Shown in pieces: positions 49,426 through 59,939 of a stretch of 64,000 bases of DNA; the stretch's first letter is position 1, and every line of letters starts with the position of its first letter. The notes beneath the pieces were generated by a model. The model was not told the DNA's origin. It searched no databases and saw only the letters and a list, made by a program, of their open reading frames with translations. The position numbers and the translations under genes were made by a program. Source of the stretch: Alphaproteobacteria bacterium (GTDB taxonomy: Bacteria; Pseudomonadota; Alphaproteobacteria; ATCC43930; CGMCC-115725); the NCBI GenBank assembly GCA_028871055.1, contig JAGWON010000004.1, forward strand, positions 62,001 to 126,000, in the 5' to 3' direction.

Positions 49426-50394
49426 ATGGCCAACAAACCCTACATCGTCGCGCTCGAGGAGCATTATCACGATCCGCAGATCAGCGCGGTGATCCAGCTC
49501 GAAGGCCGCAAGAATCCCGACCTTGCCCGGCGGCTCGACGATCTCGGCGAACTGCGCCTCAAGGAGATGGATGAAGCCGGCGTCGACTACCAGATCCTGT
49601 CGCTCGGCGCGCCGGCGACCCAGCGCCTGCCGGCGGATTCCGCCCTCCAAGTGGCGCGCAGCGTCAACGACCGTCTCGCCGACGCCGTGAAGGCCCATCC
49701 CAAGCGCTTCGGCGCCTTCGCCGCGCTGCCGACCACGACCGAGGCCAAGCTGGCCGCGGACGAGCTCGAGCGCTGCGTCACCAAGCTAGGTTTCGTCGGC
49801 GCAATGATCCATGGCCTGTCGAACGGCGTCTTTCCCGACGACAAGCGCTTCTGGCCGATTTTCGAGCGCGCCCAGGCCCTCGATGTGCCGCTCTATTTCC
49901 ATCCCGCCATGCCGCATCCGGCGGTGGTCGAAGTCTATCTCAAGGACTACCTCGCCAAGCATCCGGCGCTCGTTAACGCCGGCTGGGGCTTCACCATCGA
50001 GACCGCGACACTCGGCATCCGCCTGGTGCTGAGCGGCGTGCTCGAAACCTATCCCAAGGTCAAAGTGATCCTCGGCCATTTGGGTGAGGGCCTGCCGTTC
50101 TTCCTGTGGCGCATCAACATGGCGCTGGCGCGCGACGGCAAGCATGCCGAAGGCTTCCGCGAGAAGTTCCTGCGCAACTTCTACGTCACCACCAGCGGGT
50201 TCTTCTCCAACAACGCGCTCGACTACTGCATCAAGGAGATCGGCCTCGATCGCATCATGTTCTCGATCGACTATCCCTTCGTGCTCAATCCGCCGGGCAC
50301 GAAATGGGCGCTCGAGGAATTGAAGCTGCCGGCCGCCGACAAGGAGAAGCTCCTCAACGGCAACGCGCGGCGGCTGTTAAAACTGAAAGTCTAG
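49426..50394 (+). CDS. Amidohydrolase, 2,3-dihydroxybenzoate decarboxylase-like
   Basis: A 322-residue metal-dependent amidohydrolase of the ACMS decarboxylase/gamma-resorcylate decarboxylase type. The N-terminal ALEEHYHD holds the first ligands, YFHPAMPHP a His, ILGHLGEGLPF another His, and SIDYPFVLN the Asp. The substrate is probably an aromatic or related carboxylic acid. It is inserted between the recG and sdhE-mfd genes. Confidence 0.9.
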   Translation: MANKPYIVALEEHYHDPQISAVIQLEGRKNPDLARRLDDLGELRLKEMDEAGVDYQILSLGAPATQRLPADSALQVARSVNDRLADAVKAHPKRFGAFAALPTTTEAKLAADELERCVTKLGFVGAMIHGLSNGVFPDDKRFWPIFERAQALDVPLYFHPAMPHPAVVEVYLKDYLAKHPALVNAGWGFTIETATLGIRLVLSGVLETYPKVKVILGHLGEGLPFFLWRINMALARDGKHAEGFREKFLRNFYVTTSGFFSNNALDYCIKEIGLDRIMFSIDYPFVLNPPGTKWALEELKLPAADKEKLLNGNARRLLKLKV

Positions 50395-50414
50395 CTGCAT
50401 TGACGGCATTGCGT

Positions 50415-50492
50415 GCTTCGACAAGCTCAGCATGAGGAACAGCGGCGATGGCATCAAGAAAATCGCCTTACCCTGAGCGAAGTCGAAGGGCG
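50415..50492. repeat. Palindromic intergenic repeat, second type
   Basis: A roughly 78-base hairpin-forming element in the recG leader. The left arm contains CTTCGACAAGCTCAGCATGAG and the right arm CCCTGAGCGAAGTCGAAG; an inner pair GGCGAT...ATCGCC gives the loop stem. This form (CTTCGACAAGCTCAG / CTGAGC-x-AGTCGAAG) is known as a common dispersed repeat in alphaproteobacteria. Confidence 0.75.
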
Positions 50493-50520
50493 CAGGGCGC
50501 CACTCCAGCCTAGGCGCGCG

Positions 50521-52602
<2,082 letters not shown>

Positions 52603-52633
52603 GGTGACAGGACGTTTGAAAAACGTTCAGCGG

Positions 52634-52771
52634 GTCATTGCGAGGAGGCCGAAGGTCGACGCGGCCATCCAGAAGCCGATGAATTTCCGTTGTCGTTCTG
52701 GATCGCCACGGCCACGGAGCCTGTCCTCGAGCCGGCCTTCGGCCGGACCCGTCGGTGGCCTCGCGATGACG
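52634..52771. repeat. Palindromic intergenic repeat (REP-like), copy 2
   Basis: The same family as the copy at 18188: GTCATTGCGAGG opens the left arm, CCATCCAG and TCTGGATCG mark the inner edges and CTCGCGATGAC closes it. The right arm also holds a small hairpin around GCCGGCCTTCGGCCGG. It lies between convergent recG and the DUF502 gene. Confidence 0.72.
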
Positions 52772-52796
52772 GCAGTAGGCACTTTTTCAGCAGCCG

Positions 52797-53534
52797 CTAA
52801 CGCGCCTTTTCGGACTCGACGATTTCCTCCACCTTGGCGACGGGCGGCGCCTCGCGGCCTTCGGGTGTGATGATGCCGCCGGAAATCACCAGCTTGATGC
52901 CGTCCTCAACCGACATCGACAGCGGCACGACCTCCTCGCGCGAGACATAGACGAGGTAGCCCGAAGTCGGATTCGGCGTCGTGGGTACGTAGAGGCCGAT
53001 GGAATCCGGCGCGACGTTGGATTTGAGCTCGCCCTCACCCTGCGCGGTGACGAAGGCCACCGTCCACATGCCGCGGCGCGGCCATTCGACCAGCACCACC
53101 TCGCGGAAGGTGTTGGAGCGCTTGGCCAGCACGGTCTCGAAAATCTGCTTGAAGGCGCCGTAGATGCTGCGCACCACCGGCATGCGCTTCATTAGGCGGT
53201 CGGACAGCCGCAGCAGCAGGCGGCCGAGGTAGCCAGCCGTCAGCCAGCCAATCAGCGTCAGCGCGACGATTGCCACCACCAGGCCGAAGCCCGGGATATT
53301 GAACGGAAAATATGTGCTCGGGTTATAGCTGGTGGGCACCAGATGCGAAACTGCCCGGTCGACGAAATCGATGATGCTCCAGGTGATCCACAGGGTGAAG
53401 GCGATCGGCCCCGTGACCAGGATGCCAGCCAGGAAGTACGCGCGCAGTCGCGCGACAACGCCGTTGTCGTTGTTGTTGCCGTTGCCTTTGGCGACGGCGT
53501 TGTCGACCGGTTGTTGGCGGCTCTTACGGGCCAT
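52797..53534 (-). CDS. DUF502 membrane protein
   Basis: A 245-residue protein of the DUF502 family. Two transmembrane helices (about residues 30-58 and 78-105) are followed by a soluble region with the conserved MKRMPVVRSIYGAFKQ stretch and a PTTPNPTSGYLVYV segment. The function of the family is unclear. ATG 53534 begins MARKSRQQ; the longer frame extends into the neighbouring gene's promoter. Confidence 0.88.
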   Translation of the reverse strand: MARKSRQQPVDNAVAKGNGNNNDNGVVARLRAYFLAGILVTGPIAFTLWITWSIIDFVDRAVSHLVPTSYNPSTYFPFNIPGFGLVVAIVALTLIGWLTAGYLGRLLLRLSDRLMKRMPVVRSIYGAFKQIFETVLAKRSNTFREVVLVEWPRRGMWTVAFVTAQGEGELKSNVAPDSIGLYVPTTPNPTSGYLVYVSREEVVPLSMSVEDGIKLVISGGIITPEGREAPPVAKVEEIVESEKAR

Positions 53535-53663
53535 TTTCTGCCTGGTCCTTCCTAGCGGACGGAACGCGCGAACATGTGATCCAAGATTGGCGCCACCGGC
53601 TCTACGATATGTAGACCCGTGAGGCGCCGCCACTTTACCGGCGCGAGGAGCCCTTCGCCAGTG

Positions 53664-54707
53664 ATGAACGCACCCCGCCTGCTCGCCCTGTCGACCGCCT
53701 TGCCGCCCTTCGCCCTGCACCAGGCCGAGATCGAGCGCCGCGCGCGCGCCTATTTCGCGGGCGCGGCTGCGCTCGACCTCGACCGGCTGCTGCCGGTCTT
53801 CGCCAATGCCGGCATCGAGACGCGGTATTCCTGCGTGCCGCTCGAATGGTACGACCGCTCACACGGCTGGGCCGAGCGCAACGAGCTCTATCTCGACCAC
53901 GCCGTGCGGCTCTTGGAGCGGGCGGCGCGCGCCTGCCTCGCCCAGGCGACGCTCGCGCCCGGGCAAATCGACGCCGTGGTCACGGTATCGACCACTGGTA
54001 TCGCCACGCCGAGCCTCGACGCTAGGCTGTTGAACCGGCTTGGCCTGCGCCCCGACGTGACTCGCCTGCCGGTCTTTGGCCTCGGCTGCGCCGGCGGCAT
54101 CGCCGGCATGGCGCGCGCCGCCGACCTCGCCCGGACGCAGCCCGGCGCCAACGTGCTATTCCTGGTGGTGGAGCTGTGCGCGCTGTGCTTCCGGCGCGGT
54201 GACAGCTCGAAGAGCAACGTCGTCGCCACCGCGCTATTCGGCGACGGCGCAGCTGCCGGCATCGTCTCGACGGCCGGCAACGGACCGCGCCTCGGCGCGG
54301 CCGGCGAGCACACTTGGCCCGATTCTCTCGGCGTGATGGGCTGGGACGTGATGGAGGACGGGTTCAAGGCGATCTTCTCGCGCGACATTCCGGCCCTGGT
54401 GCGGAGCGAGTTGCGCGCGGCCGCCGACGGCTTCCTCCACCGCCACGGCCTGTCGCTCGCCGACATCGACCACGTCGTCTGCCATCCCGGCGGCGTCAAG
54501 GTGCTGAGCGCGATCGAGGAAGCCTTCGCGCTCGCGGGCGGCGCGCTCGATCACGCCCGTGCCGTGCTGCGCGACTGCGGCAACATGTCGGCGGCGACGG
54601 TGCTCTTTGTGCTCAAACGCACCCTCGATGCCGGATGCAGCGGCCGGATGCTGCTGTCGGCGTTGGGGCCCGGCTTCACCGCTGGCTTTCTGGTGCTCGA
54701 CGCGTGA
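53664..54707 (+). CDS. Type III polyketide synthase
   Basis: A 347-residue chalcone/stilbene-synthase-fold enzyme. The catalytic triad is complete: C142 (FGLGCAGG), H274 (CHPGG) and N307 (RDCGNMS). Bacterial homologues make alkylresorcinols and alkylpyrones from fatty acyl-CoA and malonyl-CoA. A GTG at 53661 is an alternative start. The stop overlaps the start of a methyltransferase gene. Confidence 0.94.
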   Translation: MNAPRLLALSTALPPFALHQAEIERRARAYFAGAAALDLDRLLPVFANAGIETRYSCVPLEWYDRSHGWAERNELYLDHAVRLLERAARACLAQATLAPGQIDAVVTVSTTGIATPSLDARLLNRLGLRPDVTRLPVFGLGCAGGIAGMARAADLARTQPGANVLFLVVELCALCFRRGDSSKSNVVATALFGDGAAAGIVSTAGNGPRLGAAGEHTWPDSLGVMGWDVMEDGFKAIFSRDIPALVRSELRAAADGFLHRHGLSLADIDHVVCHPGGVKVLSAIEEAFALAGGALDHARAVLRDCGNMSAATVLFVLKRTLDAGCSGRMLLSALGPGFTAGFLVLDA

Positions 54708-55225
54708 TGGCGGTCCCGATCATCATTGCGCTGGTGGCGCTGGCGCGGCTTGGCGAGCTCGCCTATTCGGCACGCAATGCCCGCGCACTCAAAGCGCGCG
54801 GCGCGATCGAGCTCGGAGCCGGCCATTATCCGCTCGTCCTCGCGCTGCACGGTGCGTGGCTCGCCGCGCTCCTGGCGCTGGTGCGGTGGGATGCGGCGGT
54901 CGATTGGTACTGGCTCGACGCGTTCGGCGCGCTCCAGGGCCTGCGGCTCTGGACTATCGCCAGCCTCGGCCCCTACTGGACGACGCGCGTCTTCAACGTG
55001 CCGGGCGAGCCGGTGATGCGGCGTGGACCCTACCGCTTCATCGCCCATCCCAATTACCTGATCGTCGCCGGCGAGATCGCGGTGCTGCCGCTCGCCTTCG
55101 GCGCGTGGCGGATCGCACTGATCTTCTCGGCGCTCAACGCCGCGCTGCTTGCCTGGCGCATCCGCGTCGAGGAGCGCGGCCTAGCGCCGCGGCGGACGCT
55201 GTCGGCGTCGAGTGGACCGGCCTAA
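54707..55225 (+). CDS. Isoprenylcysteine carboxyl methyltransferase-like protein
   Basis: A 172-residue membrane protein with about four hydrophobic helices. The C-terminal RRGPYRFIAHPNYLIVAGE matches the ICMT signature. Such proteins next to type III PKS genes (SrsB in Streptomyces, BpsB in Bacillus) O-methylate the phenolic lipid, and the same role is likely here. The ATG shares its A with the PKS stop (TGATG); GTG 54704 is also in frame. Confidence 0.88.
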   Translation: MAVPIIIALVALARLGELAYSARNARALKARGAIELGAGHYPLVLALHGAWLAALLALVRWDAAVDWYWLDAFGALQGLRLWTIASLGPYWTTRVFNVPGEPVMRRGPYRFIAHPNYLIVAGEIAVLPLAFGAWRIALIFSALNAALLAWRIRVEERGLAPRRTLSASSGPA

Positions 55226-55270
55226 AGGAAAAAAGCCGTCGGCATAGGGGATCGAATCGATTTTCGGCAC

Positions 55271-55320
55271 CACACCCTGGTCATAGGGTGTGCGATGGGG
55301 GCGCTCCCAGTGGGGAGCGC
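55271..55320. repeat. Tandem perfect hairpins
   Basis: Two perfect eight-base stems in a row: CACACCCT-GGTCAT-AGGGTGTG (55271-55292) and GCGCTCCC-AGTG-GGGAGCGC (55301-55320). No T run follows, so it is not a classic terminator. They lie between the methyltransferase gene and a lipoprotein gene, about 45 bases before the latter's start, and might form a leader structure. Confidence 0.6.
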
Positions 55321-55366
55321 ATTCGGTTGACGGAAGTCAGCGCTTCCGCCAAAAACAGTGAGGCGT

Positions 55367-55579
55367 ATGATGACCAAGCCGTTGAGCGCCATCGTGGCCG
55401 CCGCGTTTGTCTTGACGATTGCCGGCTGCGCTGCGTCCCCCGACCGAACTGCCGGTCCTGTTGTTGCCAGTAGCAGCTCCGCTAGGTCCGACGACCCGGT
55501 TGCCGATCCTTCTTCCGACGCCAACCATGACCGGGGCGATTACGGCAGTTGGATCGTGCCGATCCGCTTGATCAACTGA
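55367..55579 (+). CDS. Small lipoprotein, 70 residues
   Basis: A short gene with GTGAGG before a double ATG. The product has a hydrophobic signal and lipobox (TIAGC) and a Ser/Asp-rich mature part ending RGDYGSWIVPIRLIN. No known family. The two hairpins upstream may belong to its mRNA. Confidence 0.6.
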   Translation: MMTKPLSAIVAAAFVLTIAGCAASPDRTAGPVVASSSSARSDDPVADPSSDANHDRGDYGSWIVPIRLIN

Positions 55580-55662
55580 GCGGTCCGTTCGCACCCACCG
55601 GTCGGCCGGCGTCGGCGTTGACCGGGGCGTGCGCGCGTGCCTATTGTCCGGCGCAGTTGCGC

Positions 55663-55738
55663 GAGCCCGTAGCTCAGCCGGTAGAGCACATGACTTTTAA
55701 TCATGGGGTCGCGGGTTCGACTCCCGCCGGGCTCACCA
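55663..55738 (+). tRNA. tRNA-Lys (anticodon UUU)
   Basis: A 76-base tRNA with encoded CCA. The acceptor GAGCCCG pairs with CGGGCTC, the D arm is GCTCAGCCGGTAGAGC, the anticodon loop CTTTTAA gives UUU, and the T arm is CGGGTTCGACTCCCG. All canonical. Confidence 0.97.
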
Positions 55739-55757
55739 GTTTCCCCGACCGGTTGCG

Positions 55758-56225
55758 ATGAGCTACCTGCGGCGGATTCTCCAGCCCGGTGAGACGCTGC
55801 GCTACGTCGGCCGGCTGCATTGGATCGTCTATCTGCCCGGCCTCGTCCTTTTCGCCGCCGCGGTGGCGATGTATTTCGCGCTCGTCGCGGCCAGCCCGTC
55901 CGGCGGCGCTACGCCGTTTATCTTGATCATTCTCGAGCTGCTGATGGTGGCGAGCCTACTGACCTTGCTGATCGCCGCATTGCGGCGGTGGACGACCGAG
56001 ATCGCGGTCACTGACCGCCGCGTCATCTTCAAGCGCGGCCTGATCCGCCGCCATACCATCGAGATGAACATGGACAAGGTCGAAAGCGTCGACGTCGACC
56101 AGTCGCTCGGCGGCCGCCTTTTCGGCTACGGCGACATCGTCGTGCACGGCACCGGCTCGACCATCGAGCCGTTCCGTCGGATCGCCGCGCCGCTCGCGTT
56201 CCGCAACCAGGTCACCGCGCGCTGA
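55758..56225 (+). CDS. Membrane protein with bacterial PH domain (YdbS-like)
   Basis: A 155-residue protein: two transmembrane helices (about 24-46 and 52-75) and a C-terminal bPH2-type domain with the typical TTEIAVTDRRVIFKRGLIRR and MNMDKVESVDVDQSLGGRLFGYGD segments. The function of this family is not settled. It begins 20 bases after the tRNA. Confidence 0.88.
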   Translation: MSYLRRILQPGETLRYVGRLHWIVYLPGLVLFAAAVAMYFALVAASPSGGATPFILIILELLMVASLLTLLIAALRRWTTEIAVTDRRVIFKRGLIRRHTIEMNMDKVESVDVDQSLGGRLFGYGDIVVHGTGSTIEPFRRIAAPLAFRNQVTAR

Positions 56226-56230
56226 GGGCG

Positions 56231-57028
56231 TCAGGCCGTGGTGGCCCAACGCCGGTCGGCGCGCAACGGCGACTCCTCTGGCACAAACAGCATATCGATC
56301 TGCGCCAAGGCGTGATCGAGCGGCCGCCGCGCATAGCCGAGCACATCGAACGCGACGAAGCCATGCGCCTTCATGAAGGCGATGAGATCGTAGAGCTCAG
56401 GCCCGCCCTTGATCGTCGCCAGGGTGCTGGTCTCGGCGATGATGGCGTCAAATTCGCGGATGCGGTCACCCATGCCCTGCAGCACCGCGAGCTCAGAGCC
56501 CTGCACATCGATCTTGGCGAGGGCCGGACGGTCGAACATGCCGATCAGCGTATCAAAACGCCGCACCACGACCGTCTCGCGCCGCAGCACGTCGCGCGGC
56601 CCGACTTCCTCGAAGAAGGTCGAGCCCTGGATGTCGGCGCGCACCTCGATCTCGAGCTGGCCATCATGATCGGCGAGCGCGACGTTGAGCACCTCGCAAT
56701 CGAGCTGTCGGGCCAGCTGTCGCATGTAGCGCAGCGAATTCGAAGTCGGATCGACGAGGTAATAGAACGCGTCGGGAAACTCGCGATAGAGCTCGTAGGT
56801 GCCGTAGGCGACACCGATATCGAAGATCGTTCGCGGCTGCAAGCCGTGGCGCCTCATGACGTCGGCGGTCGTATGCCACGACGGCGGCGGCGACCGGCTC
56901 CACCGCGCCTTGAGCGGCCGCAGCACCTGCTTGATGGAATCAACGAGCCGTGGCGCGTCCGGCGGCTGGGCCGCATCCGGCCTCGCTGCCACTGCGCCGA
57001 GCACAAGGTGCATCAGAAGACTTCGCAC
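56231..57028 (-). CDS. FkbM-family methyltransferase
   Basis: A 265-residue SAM-dependent methyltransferase of the FkbM type. TIFDIGVAYGTYEL is the SAM loop, VDPTSNSL follows, and KIDVQGSELAVLQG is the family hallmark. It is usually involved in modifying sugars or secondary metabolites. The start is GTG 57028 or ATG 57013. It converges on the PH-domain gene, with stops six bases apart. Confidence 0.88.
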   Translation of the reverse strand: MRSLLMHLVLGAVAARPDAAQPPDAPRLVDSIKQVLRPLKARWSRSPPPSWHTTADVMRRHGLQPRTIFDIGVAYGTYELYREFPDAFYYLVDPTSNSLRYMRQLARQLDCEVLNVALADHDGQLEIEVRADIQGSTFFEEVGPRDVLRRETVVVRRFDTLIGMFDRPALAKIDVQGSELAVLQGMGDRIREFDAIIAETSTLATIKGGPELYDLIAFMKAHGFVAFDVLGYARRPLDHALAQIDMLFVPEESPLRADRRWATTA

Positions 57029-57128
57029 TCACGCTAGCTATCATCCGGCTGCCGCTTGGAGCGTGACAATTCGGTGAGACTTGACAAGCGCTGCCGCGGC
57101 ACCGGGAATCCCATCGGGGAGGATCGCG

Positions 57129-58010
57129 ATGCCTTTTGCCACGACTGATGACGGTGTCAGACTCCATTACGAGGAAGTCGGTCAAGGCCGGCCGCTCGTC
57201 TTCGTCCATGAATTCGCGGGCGACCTGCGGAGCTGGGATGCGCAGCTCCGTTTCTTCGGCCGCTATTACCGCTGCATCGCGTTCAACGCGCGCGGCTACC
57301 CACCCTCCGACGTGCCGGAGAGCGACGCGCACTATTCCGTCGAGCGCGCCGCCGACGACATCGCCGCGGTGCTCGACCATCTCCGCCTCGACCACGCTCA
57401 TATCGTCGGCCTGTCGATGGGCGGCTTCGCGACGTTGCATTTCGGGCTGCGCCACCACGACCGGGCGCATGCGCTGGCGATCTGCGGCTGCGGCTACGGC
57501 GCGGAGAAGGACAAGCGCGCCCGCTTTCAGCACGAAAGCGAGGAGCTTGCCGACCGGTTCGAGCGGGACGGCAGCGCCAAGGTGGCCGAGCGCTATGCCG
57601 AAGGCACTGCGCGCGTGCAGCTCCAGAACAAGGACCCCCGCGCCTGGCGCGAATTCTCCGACCGCCTCGCTGCGCATTCGGCCAAGGGCTCGGCCAACAC
57701 GCTGCGCGGCGTGCAGGCGCGGCGGCCCTCGCTCTACGACTTGGTCGAGCGGATGACGAAGATCACCGCCCCGACCCTGATCGTCGCCGGCGACGAGGAC
57801 GAAGCGTGTCTCCAGCCCGGCATTCTGATGAAGCGCGCCATCGCCACATCCGGGCTGGTGATCCTGCCCAAGACAGGCCATCTCGTGAACCTCGAGGATC
57901 CGGCGCTCTTCAACCGAACCCTGGCGGATTTTCTGCTCGCCGTTGAGCTCGGCCGCTGGCCCGCGCGCGACTCCCGGTCGCTTGGCGGCGACGCCCACGG
58001 CACCCGTTAA
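57129..58010 (+). CDS. Alpha/beta hydrolase
   Basis: A 293-residue hydrolase. The oxyanion region is FVHEFAGDLRSWD, the nucleophile is S96 in VGLSMGGFA, the acid is in VAGDEDEA and the His in KTGHLVNLE. GGGAGG is seven bases before ATG 57129. The substrate is unknown; similar proteins hydrolyse esters or dienelactone-like compounds. Confidence 0.88.
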   Translation: MPFATTDDGVRLHYEEVGQGRPLVFVHEFAGDLRSWDAQLRFFGRYYRCIAFNARGYPPSDVPESDAHYSVERAADDIAAVLDHLRLDHAHIVGLSMGGFATLHFGLRHHDRAHALAICGCGYGAEKDKRARFQHESEELADRFERDGSAKVAERYAEGTARVQLQNKDPRAWREFSDRLAAHSAKGSANTLRGVQARRPSLYDLVERMTKITAPTLIVAGDEDEACLQPGILMKRAIATSGLVILPKTGHLVNLEDPALFNRTLADFLLAVELGRWPARDSRSLGGDAHGTR

Positions 58011-58050
58011 TCCAATTGTAACCCTGCGCGGGCCGCGCCCGTGCGGCAGG

Positions 58051-58653
58051 CTATTTGCCGTTGTCGCTCTTGTTATCCTCGTTCGGACGAAAATCGTTGT
58101 GCCGCCAACTGACGAAGATGAGAACGGTGTAACGGATGTCGTGCGAGAAACCGTATACGGGACCGGTCGATGATTCGTAGGCGCCACTCACGGGATTATA
58201 TGCGGCAACGGCCAGCTTCGAGACGCCGATGTCCTGCGCCTTCGCGTAGAGAGCGATCTCGGGGATTTGGAGGGCGTTGGCCGTGAGCGGGATCGGCAGG
58301 CTGAACGCGGGAATGCCGATCAGGAACTCGCGCTTGTCGATCGACTGCGCGCCGTTGCGCATCTCGACCACCGCATCGGCCGACTTGCGATCGCCGACCA
58401 GCATGGCGCCGCCTTTCAACAACGCCTCGTGCATCGCGGCAACAGTGTATTCTGGACCAAGGCCCTTGTAGTCCGAGGCGTCGACAAAGACCTTCTTGCC
58501 TCGGAACGCGGTCGTATCGACCTGAGAGACCGCCCGATCCGCTGCGGCCGAGATCAGCATCTCCTCAGTCGCCGTGCGTTTCGGTTCCGTCTGTCGCTCT
58601 GTTGTGCATCCTGCCGCCAGCAGCGCCAGTGCAACCACAACCCACAGCCGCAT
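58051..58653 (-). CDS. Lipoprotein, DUF6655-like
   Basis: A 200-residue lipoprotein: signal MRLWVVVALALLAAGC, then TATEEMLISAAADRAVSQVD and LLKGGAMLVGDRKSADAVVEM, typical of a conserved lipoprotein family (I believe DUF6655). The C-terminal part includes FSLPIPLTANALQIPEIALY. Function unknown. ATG 58653 is chosen as it begins the signal peptide. It is convergent with the hydrolase gene. Confidence 0.72.
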   Translation of the reverse strand: MRLWVVVALALLAAGCTTERQTEPKRTATEEMLISAAADRAVSQVDTTAFRGKKVFVDASDYKGLGPEYTVAAMHEALLKGGAMLVGDRKSADAVVEMRNGAQSIDKREFLIGIPAFSLPIPLTANALQIPEIALYAKAQDIGVSKLAVAAYNPVSGAYESSTGPVYGFSHDIRYTVLIFVSWRHNDFRPNEDNKSDNGK

Positions 58654-58836
58654 GCATCCCGCCTCCGAGGAGTATCGGGCACATAACGGCGACGCCGGAC
58701 CGCCGTTCCACGGTTCAGCGCGGCAAGCTGGCGTCGTAGGCATTCATGTTGGCGAGCACATGCACCAGTGCGTTGGGCGGAATCGCGGCGGAGCGCGAAC
58801 ACTTAACCGCGCCGGGGTGGCCGAATCAAACGCGGC

Positions 58837-59589
58837 TCACGCCGCCGGACGGGCGGCAACCGGCGCCATCTCCATCGGTGTTTCCGGCTTCCGCAGCACG
58901 AAGAAGATCCAGCCCTGGAGACAATGAAGCGGCGCCAAGCGCTCGATGATTTTCTGGTAGGCAGTGGCTGCCAGAAACAACGCGCCGTTGAACATGAAAT
59001 AATTCGGATACTGGCCGAGATAGCGGAACTCGACGAGTTCGAGCCCGTGGCGCGCCGCGTAGCGTGCGACGTCGCGCCGCGTATTCGCGCGATAAACCGT
59101 GGGAAAGACGTCCTGCTCGTCGCGGCCTTCGGTGCGCCGCACGATCCACGGGTGAAAGCAGTTCGGGATCAGCCGCGCCGCCAGCGACGCATAATCCCAC
59201 TTGTTGGCGGTCAGTCCGACGTAACGCCCGCCCGGCCGCAAGACGCGGGCGATCTCGGCGAAGGTCGCGTCCGGATCGGTGACGTGCTCGAGCACCGCCT
59301 GGCTGTACATCAGGTCAACTGCGCCGGAAGCGACGCCGGTGTCGGCGAGATCGCGCTGGCGCAGCTCAAGTCCGGCCGACGCGCCAGCGAACGCGACCCG
59401 GTCGATGCCGATGAGGCGCCGCGCCCGGCCGCGGAAATGGGCCAACGTCGGCGCGCTTCGGCCGCAGCCGGCGTCGAGCAGCGTTGCATCGAGCGGCAGC
59501 AGGTCTTCGACTCGCCGCCGCAGCACGGCATAGGGATGCTGATAGCGGCCGAAATAGCGTTCTTTGAGGCGTTGCGACAACGACGACAT
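58837..59589 (-). CDS. Class I SAM-dependent methyltransferase
   Basis: A 250-residue methyltransferase. LLDAGCGRSAPTLAHF is SAM motif I, LIGIDRV motif II, and ARVLRPGGRYVGLT motif post-III. It begins MSSLSQRLKERYFGRYQHPY at ATG 59589; a longer frame to 59712 adds an atypical tail. The C-terminal hydrophobic helix (YFMFNGALFLAATAYQ) suggests membrane association. The role may be in glycan or lipid modification. Confidence 0.85.
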   Translation of the reverse strand: MSSLSQRLKERYFGRYQHPYAVLRRRVEDLLPLDATLLDAGCGRSAPTLAHFRGRARRLIGIDRVAFAGASAGLELRQRDLADTGVASGAVDLMYSQAVLEHVTDPDATFAEIARVLRPGGRYVGLTANKWDYASLAARLIPNCFHPWIVRRTEGRDEQDVFPTVYRANTRRDVARYAARHGLELVEFRYLGQYPNYFMFNGALFLAATAYQKIIERLAPLHCLQGWIFFVLRKPETPMEMAPVAARPAA

Positions 59590-59939
59590 CGGCCTTCCGA
59601 TTCCTGCAGACGCATTGACCGCGTCCGGTTTGGGCGCATCGGGCGTTCTGCCGGCCGTTCTAGCGACAGTCGCAATAGCGACAATTCGCGGTGAAGGTAA
59701 CGTGTTTTTCACGATGAATACAAGCTTAACACGCCGATTCTATCCTTAAAATCAATGGTTTGTCGGCCGTTTTTACAAATCAGCGCTGATTCCGTGCAGC
59801 CGGCTTGGCGGCTACGGATGATCAGACCGGCAATGCGGCGCCAATCATCATCTCGTCCTGCTGCCGTGAGTTCGCCCGCGCCCAGGCCGCCCTGAGGCGC
59901 GCCAAGTGCGATGCCGCTCGCGGCCGAGAACACGGCGCC
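59590..59939. other. Gene-free stretch
   Basis: No supported coding region, tRNA or strong terminator. It is more AT-rich than its surroundings around 59690-59790, which fits a promoter for the methyltransferase gene, and a small GTCGC-AATA-GCGAC hairpin lies near 59668. Nothing else is visible. Confidence 0.4.

Noticed and set aside
58717-58800. Minus-strand peptide-like stretch ending NALVHVLANMNAYDASLPR
   Set aside because: It looks slightly like a protein C-terminus, but too short and without a recognisable family; the upstream frame is not open.
59690-59790. AT-rich patch as a possible island border
   Set aside because: No direct repeats, tRNA or mobility gene next to it; a promoter region is enough to explain it.
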